Shown here in pieces: positions 59,278 through 64,000 of a stretch of 64,000 bases of DNA. Position 1 is the stretch's first letter. Each line of letters begins with the position of its first letter. The notes below the pieces were generated by a model that was given only the letters and a program-made list of their open reading frames with translations, was not told where the DNA came from and searched no databases. This DNA is from Sphingomonas sp. G-3-2-10 (GTDB taxonomy: Bacteria > Pseudomonadota > Alphaproteobacteria > Sphingomonadales > Sphingomonadaceae): assembly GCF_012927115.1 (NCBI RefSeq), contig NZ_JABBFY010000002.1:558001-622000 (forward strand). The letters are read 5' to 3'. The position numbers were made by a program, and so were the translations under genes.

Positions 59278-60944
59278 GCAGTGCGGACGATCCCATCCAT
59301 TTCCTGATCGTCGACGATCTCGACGAAAATCTCGTCGCACTTGAGGCGCTGCTGCGGCGCGACGGTCTCGCCTTCTTGCGGGCGCGTTCCGGCGAGGAAG
59401 CGCTCGAATTGCTGCTGCGCCACGAAGTCGCGCTGGCGCTGCTCGACGTGCAGATGCCGGGGATGGACGGATTCGAGCTTGCCGAATTCATGCGCGGCAA
59501 TGAGCGCACGCGGCACGTTCCGATCATCTTCGTGACCGCCGGCAGTGCCGACACGCAGCGGCGCTTCCGCGGCTATGAAGCCGGCGCCGTCGACTTCATC
59601 CAGAAGCCTATCGAGCCCGACATTTTGCGCGGCAAGGCGAGCGTCTTCTTCGATCTTCACCGGCAGCGTCGCGCGCTTGCCGACACCGCCGGGCTGCTCG
59701 AAGCACAGGTGCGCGAACGCACCGTTGAACTGGAAGACGCCCTCGCCCGGCTCAAGGCGGAGACCGCGGAGCGCGAACGCGCCGAGGCATCGCTGCGCCA
59801 GAGCCAGAAGATGGAAGCGGTAGGGCAATTGACCGGCGGCATCGCGCATGATTTCAACAATATGCTCACCGGCATTATCGGGTCGCTCGATCTGATGCGC
59901 CGCCGCATCGCCGTCGGCCGAGTGGACGATCTCGATCGCTATATGGATGCCGCGACCAGCTCGGCGGAGCGAGCGGCGTCGCTGACCCAGCGCCTGCTTG
60001 CCTTTTCGCGCCGGCAGTCGCTCGATCCGCGGCCGCTCGAGCTGAACGCGCTGATCCATTCGATGTCGCAGCTCGTCGAACACGCGCTGCCGGAACATAT
60101 CGAACTGACGCTTGTACCCGGTCCCGATCTCCCCGCGGCGCTGGCCGATCCCAACCAGCTGGAAAATGCCATCCTGAACCTCGCGCTCAACGCTCGCGAC
60201 GCGATGCCTGACGGTGGGAAGCTGGTGATCGAGACCAGCCTTGCCGATCTCGACGCGGCGCATATTTCGACAAGGCCTGGGTTGCCAGCCGGGCGGTTCG
60301 CTGTTGTGTCGGTCACCGATACCGGCACTGGCATCCCAACCGAAGTAATCGACAAGGTGTTTGATCCCTTCTTCACGACCAAGCCGATGGGACAGGGGAC
60401 GGGACTGGGGCTATCGATGGTCTATGGCTTTGCGCAACAAAGTGGCGGCGCGGTGCGCATTCATAGCCAGCCGGGAATCGGAACCTCGGTGAAGCTTTAC
60501 CTCCCTGTCACCGACGCAAGCCCGATCGCCACCGCGGTGCCCGCGGGGGTCGCTCCAAAAGGGGCCGGCGAGCGCGTCCTCATTGTCGAAGACGATGCGG
60601 CGGTGCGGATGCTGGTTCGCGAGGTGCTCGAGGAGCTTCATTATGAAGCGATCGAACTTGCCGACCCGGTCTCGGCGGTACCGCTGTTCGCCTCAGACGT
60701 CCGGATCGACCTGATGATTTCGGACGTCGGCATGCCGGGCATGAATGGCCGCGAGCTGGCGGACGTGGCACGCGAGCATCGCCCCGACCTCCCGATCCTG
60801 TTCATCACTGGCTATGCCGAGCACGCCACAACCCGTGCGGGATTCCTTGGCACCGGCATGTCGATGATAACCAAGCCCTTCTCCATGGAAGGCCTTGCTA
60901 TGAAGGTCAGCGAACTGGTGGGAAAGTCAGCGCCGGTAGATTAG
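59274..60944 (+). CDS. Hybrid histidine kinase with N- and C-terminal receivers
   Basis: This 556-residue cytoplasmic protein has an N-terminal receiver (about 8-125, phospho-Asp D58 in [13 protein letters not shown]). A coiled linker leads to a HisKA box ([14 protein letters not shown]192) and HATPase motifs ([45 protein letters not shown]). A C-terminal receiver ends it (D484 in [13 protein letters not shown]). This H-box (AHDFNN) is typical of the NtrY/FixL-like group. It has no sensor of its own, so it is likely to be driven by the N-terminal receiver, perhaps from the membrane kinase. It is the last gene of the four-gene run. Confidence 0.95.
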   Translation: MSSADDPIHFLIVDDLDENLVALEALLRRDGLAFLRARSGEEALELLLRHEVALALLDVQMPGMDGFELAEFMRGNERTRHVPIIFVTAGSADTQRRFRGYEAGAVDFIQKPIEPDILRGKASVFFDLHRQRRALADTAGLLEAQVRERTVELEDALARLKAETAERERAEASLRQSQKMEAVGQLTGGIAHDFNNMLTGIIGSLDLMRRRIAVGRVDDLDRYMDAATSSAERAASLTQRLLAFSRRQSLDPRPLELNALIHSMSQLVEHALPEHIELTLVPGPDLPAALADPNQLENAILNLALNARDAMPDGGKLVIETSLADLDAAHISTRPGLPAGRFAVVSVTDTGTGIPTEVIDKVFDPFFTTKPMGQGTGLGLSMVYGFAQQSGGAVRIHSQPGIGTSVKLYLPVTDASPIATAVPAGVAPKGAGERVLIVEDDAAVRMLVREVLEELHYEAIELADPVSAVPLFASDVRIDLMISDVGMPGMNGRELADVAREHRPDLPILFITGYAEHATTRAGFLGTGMSMITKPFSMEGLAMKVSELVGKSAPVD

Positions 60945-61368
60945 GGAGCTTATCCGTCCGGGCAACCAACGCCGAAACCGGTCGAGCGCACCTGCCGCGT
61001 GCGCGGCTTCGACCGCGTGGCTCGGATCGCCGCGCCGAGCCCGGTGGGCTTCGCGACGATGCGACCCCCGTTTACCTGGACGAGGGGTGACGCTCGAGGG
61101 GCGTATGCCGTGGCCGCTGTTAGGCTCGTTGCTGATTTGTCGGCTTCTGGGCCGGAAGCGGATTGGCGGCTTTCAACATTGCGGAGCGAGATGGCCGCCG
61201 CCAAGGGTTCGCAATCGAGGCCAGAAATCGATTCTCACGCTGCCTGCGAGGTGGCCGACAACCCCTTCCGTTATGGCGTATATAATACGACCGGTTTCGA
61301 TGCATCCCTGTTTGATGGCTCTCCGTTGGCGGTAGGTGGAAAGCTCATATAGATATCTGACCCGGACT
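60945..61368. other. Intergenic region, no gene recognised
   Basis: This 424-base stretch has only overlapping reading frames in several directions, none with a ribosome site or recognised motif. An 84-codon minus-strand frame (60950-61204) has low-complexity Arg/Ser/Ala content. The region looks degenerate compared with the genes on both sides and may be a relic. Confidence 0.55.
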
Positions 61369-61716
61369 TCAGCGCTTGGTGCAGGGGAAGGCTTCAAACA
61401 ATGCGTTCAAGACCTGGGCGGCAGCGTCCTTGTGTCGCTCCGCCGGGTGGCTGCTGAGATAGGCAATCACAATATCGGTTATCTGCTCACTTGGGACACC
61501 CAAGGGCACGCAGTATGGCAGTGGGACTTTAACATGTGCGGCATAACTTGTGGCCCCGTCAGCGACACCGGAAATGTAGCCGGCACACCAGGGCCTGTCC
61601 GTTTGGCAAATATCGGAGAGTTCCTTGGCGGTTACAAAAGCCGGAATTTCGTCCTGGGCGTACGCAGGTGTCGCGATGAACACCGTTAAGACCGCCAACG
61701 ATTTCAGCATCGTCAT
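61369..61716 (-). CDS. Rap1a/Tai-type secreted immunity protein
   Basis: This 115-residue protein has a signal peptide (MTMLKSLAVLTVFIATPAYAQ) and a mature domain with the Rap1a/Tai pattern: AKELSDICQTDRPWCAGYIS, GVADGATSY, then a central helix and a final Cys-containing FEAFPCTKR. The two internal Cys (DICQTDRPWCAG) fit the family's conserved disulfide. Rap1a and Tai proteins neutralise type VI amidase effectors in the periplasm. No T6SS gene is nearby, and many family members probably have other roles. ATG 61716 is used. Confidence 0.8.
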   Translation of the reverse strand: MTMLKSLAVLTVFIATPAYAQDEIPAFVTAKELSDICQTDRPWCAGYISGVADGATSYAAHVKVPLPYCVPLGVPSEQITDIVIAYLSSHPAERHKDAAAQVLNALFEAFPCTKR

Positions 61717-61807
61717 GTCGCCGCATCCTCTAATTCTAGATATGTTAAATCGGAAGGAACGCTTTCGCCTCGTTCGGAGAAGCCAGCCGCGAGATGCCAG
61801 GTCGAGG

Positions 61808-62176
61808 CTAATCGGAATCATAATCGGCCAAACCCTGGGGACAGACTTTGCCGGCTTCTAGTATAGCCGTGCGGTTCCCGCGCCGCGCCTGAAGATCGCT
61901 TTCGATCCGACGAAGAAGCGTGGCATCGCTATTTAGATTGCGTGCATCTTTCAGCGCTCCGATCGCGCGGTTGGTGTAGCTGAGCGCGCTCCCGAGGAAG
62001 GTGCAAGCGTAGCTCGTGCGCTTGTTGCGGAAATAGAATAGCGCTTCCTCGCTCTGCTTTTTTGCCTGTTCCGCAAAGAAGCTGGCTCGGTCAATTTCCG
62101 CCTTCGCGCTCTGAGCGAGCGCGGGGTCGCCCCAAAACAGCAGCAAGGCCGTCATAACCGCAACATGCTTCATCAT
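61808..62176 (-). CDS. Secreted hypothetical protein
   Basis: This 122-residue protein has a signal peptide (MMKHVAVMTALLLFWGDPAL, then AQ) and a helical mature part (AEIDRASFFAEQAKKQSEEA, SALSYTNRAIGALKDARN, LLRRIESDLQARRGNRTAIL). It carries two cysteines (YACTFLG, KVCPQG). It is likely a periplasmic helical-bundle protein. GGGAG lies upstream of the ATG pair at 62176. It is encoded 91 bases upstream of the Rap1a-type gene on the same strand, so the two may be a pair. No family is recognised. Confidence 0.7.
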   Translation of the reverse strand: MMKHVAVMTALLLFWGDPALAQSAKAEIDRASFFAEQAKKQSEEALFYFRNKRTSYACTFLGSALSYTNRAIGALKDARNLNSDATLLRRIESDLQARRGNRTAILEAGKVCPQGLADYDSD

Positions 62177-62551
62177 CGGCTTTCTCCCGCCGACTCCATG
62201 AATGATCGACTCCGCTCAGTACCCCCCCTTTTGGGGGGGTGCCCTAAAATTAAGCGCCCCAGTCTACCGACAGTGGTCCGCACGACAGCGCTGGCGCGAG
62301 TGCGCCTTCTTTAGGTCTTGAGGCGGACCCGCGGGTCTGCGACCAAGGCAGGCGTTTTCACCAGCCACGACGGCCCGCTTAGTGCGTGGCCTTCGATCCA
62401 ATTTGTCGTCCTCTCCTGCCGTCGCGGCAACCATACCCAATCGGGGGTGTGCCTCTGGCGAAAGCCGCTTAATGAGGCACCATCGGCGTTGGTGTGGCCG
62501 CGATGTGCGCGCCTTGGCTGGCCGAAATTTTTTTGGGGGGGTAACAACGTG
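62177..62551. other. Intergenic region with G/C-run hairpin and repeat
   Basis: The 375-base gap between divergent genes has no supported gene. It contains the hairpin at 62221-62240 and a second G7 run at 62535-62541. Codon-like minus-strand frames here are shadows of the plus-strand TPR gene or random. It must include the promoters of both divergent genes. Confidence 0.55.
62221..62240. repeat. Perfect 8-base-stem G/C-run hairpin
   Basis: ACCCCCCC at 62221-62228 and GGGGGGGT at 62233-62240 pair exactly around a TTTT loop. The 12-base TTTTGGGGGGGT of its right half recurs at 62531-62542, directly before the TPR gene start. It may regulate the small divergent genes, or the two copies may bound an inserted segment of about 290 bases. 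Confidence 0.6.
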
Positions 62552-64000
62552 ATGCGCTTCGCTCTGCAGATCCTCGCTGCGCTTACCCTGTTGCCACCTA
62601 TCGCCGTCGCGCAAGTTGCGACGCCCGCTGCGCTTGGCCCCGATAGCATCGAGCGGCTGGTCGACGCGATGGTTGCGGACAAGCTGGCGAAATCGAGAGC
62701 GTCAAATGCTCCCTCGGCAAGCGGGTTGGCACAGATCGAACTGGCGCAGATGGTGCGGCCCACCGATTTAAACGTGCTTCGGCAGGTGGCTTGGCAGGCG
62801 CAGGGGAACCGCTATTCGCTACGCCAGTATCAGACGATCCTTGAATTTCTGCCGAACGATCCGATCGCCGCCTTCGCCGTCGCCGAACTCATGGCAGGGG
62901 AAGGCTATCACAGGATCGCGCTGCCCTATTATGCACGCGTCGCGGCTGCCTACCCGGATAACACGCACTACGCCTATCGCGCCGGTATCAACGCCTTTTT
63001 CGCGGGAGATTATGCTGCCTGCGTCACCCATCTTGACGCGGCGCTGCGGAATACCCGGACGCCGAACGCCGGGGACCAGTATCTCAAGCGCGCGGAATGC
63101 CATGCACTCCAAGGTAACAAGGCAGATGCGAAGCGCGACTTTGCCAGCGCCTACGCTGAGTTCGACGGAAACGGGAATGCGTGGTCGACGCTGATGTTCA
63201 AGGACGGTGGCTATGAAGGCTGTCGCGGTTCCGCGGATTCGAGAACCGCCAACTCAATCAAGCAACGTCAGAAATCCCAACGGTACAAGGCCTATCTGGA
63301 GGCGACTATCGCGCTGCAGTGCGACCCTAATCATATCGGCGCGCTCGAAGCGATCCTGGCGCTCGAAGTAAATGATTCGAATTTAAAGGGTCATGCGAAG
63401 GCCCATGCGATCCGGCTGGCGGACGTTCGCGACGGGGGCAAGACTTCTGCTGCATTCGCAGCACCGCTGGCTCCCATGACGATAGCGGAGATGCTTCGCG
63501 AAGGTGAATCCATCGATCTCGGTCCTAAAGGCGACCTCACCCGAAAACGTCGCGCGGTCTATCTTGCGACGCGCATTCTGATGGTCGAACCCGGCAATCT
63601 GGACGCGAGAATGCTGCGCGCCAGCGCGTTGGCAAACCTGAACATTCCAGCGCTGGGCCCGATGTCCTGGGACGACGCTACGCGGGTGATGCGGGCGCGG
63701 CCGGATCGCGCGGCGCCGCATGACATTCGCGCGGCCTGGCTTGAGCGCAGCGGCGACAATGCTGGAGTGCTGGTGGAAATGGGCCTGGCGATCGGAATAA
63801 AGCCGAATGTTGCTCGATACTATCTTGTTCGCGGCGGAGCCTTGGCGGAACTGGGTCGCTATGGCCCGGCGCTGGCGGACATGACCTCGGCAATCCGGCT
63901 GGAGCCCAGGAATTTTTTCGCGCTCATGCGCCGGGGCGACACGTATTTGCTGACGAAGAACTTCGCGGCAGCCCAGGCCGATTTCGAAGCGGCCGCATTG
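62552..64000 (+). CDS. Secreted TPR-repeat protein (partial)
   Basis: This frame is open for 483 codons and continues past the right edge. It starts with a signal peptide (MRFALQILAALTLLPPIAVA, then Q). The mature part has helical TPR-like repeats, recognisable as YHRIALPYYARVAAAYPDNT, TVNTPNAGDQYLKRAECHAL-like (PNAGDQYLKRAECHALQ) and GGALAELGRYGPALADMTSA near the end, with Ala/Leu-rich helices in between. It probably scaffolds a periplasmic complex. The ATG at 62552 lies nine bases after the G-run and has no clear ribosome site. The C terminus and any enzymatic part are not visible. Confidence 0.78.
   Translation, partial: MRFALQILAALTLLPPIAVAQVATPAALGPDSIERLVDAMVADKLAKSRASNAPSASGLAQIELAQMVRPTDLNVLRQVAWQAQGNRYSLRQYQTILEFLPNDPIAAFAVAELMAGEGYHRIALPYYARVAAAYPDNTHYAYRAGINAFFAGDYAACVTHLDAALRNTRTPNAGDQYLKRAECHALQGNKADAKRDFASAYAEFDGNGNAWSTLMFKDGGYEGCRGSADSRTANSIKQRQKSQRYKAYLEATIALQCDPNHIGALEAILALEVNDSNLKGHAKAHAIRLADVRDGGKTSAAFAAPLAPMTIAEMLREGESIDLGPKGDLTRKRRAVYLATRILMVEPGNLDARMLRASALANLNIPALGPMSWDDATRVMRARPDRAAPHDIRAAWLERSGDNAGVLVEMGLAIGIKPNVARYYLVRGGALAELGRYGPALADMTSAIRLEPRNFFALMRRGDTYLLTKNFAAAQADFEAAAL

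Larger units (their letters stand above)
31790..64000. mobile_element. Putative genomic island (left part), tRNA-Arg-associated
   Basis: The boundary is drawn at the tRNA-Arg 3' remnant. To its right, housekeeping genes stop and are replaced by accessory modules: repair, stress, respiration, two-component signalling and immunity-type genes. In this geometry the intact tRNA-Arg and the second copy of the 50-base repeat should lie at the far right end, outside the window. No integrase, relaxase or transposase is visible inside, so mobility is not shown. It could instead be an old integration or a conserved accessory block. Confidence 0.45.

Noticed and set aside
60950..61204. 84-codon minus-strand ORF after the second hybrid kinase
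   Set aside because: Arg/Ser-rich product, no motif, no ribosome site; the region looks degenerate.
62264..62763. Minus-strand ORFs upstream of the TPR gene
   Set aside because: They overlap the secreted TPR gene start and have no protein-like composition.

Overview
The window looks like a high-GC alphaproteobacterial chromosome of the Sphingomonas type. The family content and gene order (ptsP with a RodZ-like gene and cpoB, hemC-hemD with a mitofilin-like gene beside tsaD-gpsA, a sdhAF4-type gene, rpe with heparinase II/III) and promoters of the form GGAAC-N16/17-(C/G)GTT, the EcfG stress-sigma type, all fit this group. The genus is inferred from gene content; no alignment was run.

Bases 1 to about 31,700 read as ordinary backbone. 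From the left: partial cpoB, a RodZ-like HTH protein and ptsP; a PadR regulator with its membrane partner; a flavin oxidoreductase, GST, trhO and lysC facing ubiG; several small secreted or repair proteins (endonuclease III-like, ung); a Lon-substrate-domain protein with thioredoxin cnoX; a tRNA-Gly(GCC); three Tat-exported proteins (two Gfo/Idh/MocA oxidoreductases and a cupin); gcdH; hemC-hemD-mitofilin; tsaD-gpsA; sdhAF4; an RsmB-type methyltransferase; rpe and heparinase. Three copies of a paired palindromic repeat lie between genes at 5.2, 11.5 and 27.6 kb.

At 31,740-31,789 the minus strand carries only the last 50 bases of a tRNA-Arg(CCG), from the anticodon stem to CCA, without its 5' half. 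This is what the chromosome-proximal attachment site of an integrated element looks like. Everything to the right reads as accessory: AlkB and exonuclease III repair genes, a DUF892 protein, many small stress-type proteins, two Crp/Fnr regulators (one frameshifted), NAD(P)HX dehydratase, an SRPBCC-alcohol dehydrogenase-SDR operon, a caa3-type oxidase with a CoxA-CoxC fusion joined to a PQQ glucose dehydrogenase, a catalase divergent from a YdeP-type molybdoenzyme, a four-gene hybrid kinase-CheR-CheB-hybrid kinase operon, and a group of secreted proteins including a Rap1a-type immunity protein. No integrase and no intact tRNA-Arg is visible, so any right end lies outside the window.

The genes right of the tRNA remnant suggest a respiratory and stress-fitness region. 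EcfG-like promoters precede the phosphatase-nnrD pair, the SRPBCC operon, the cytochrome operon and the catalase, and one more precedes the DUF3008 gene in the backbone. The double hybrid-kinase operon could be a signalling input, but that link is inference.
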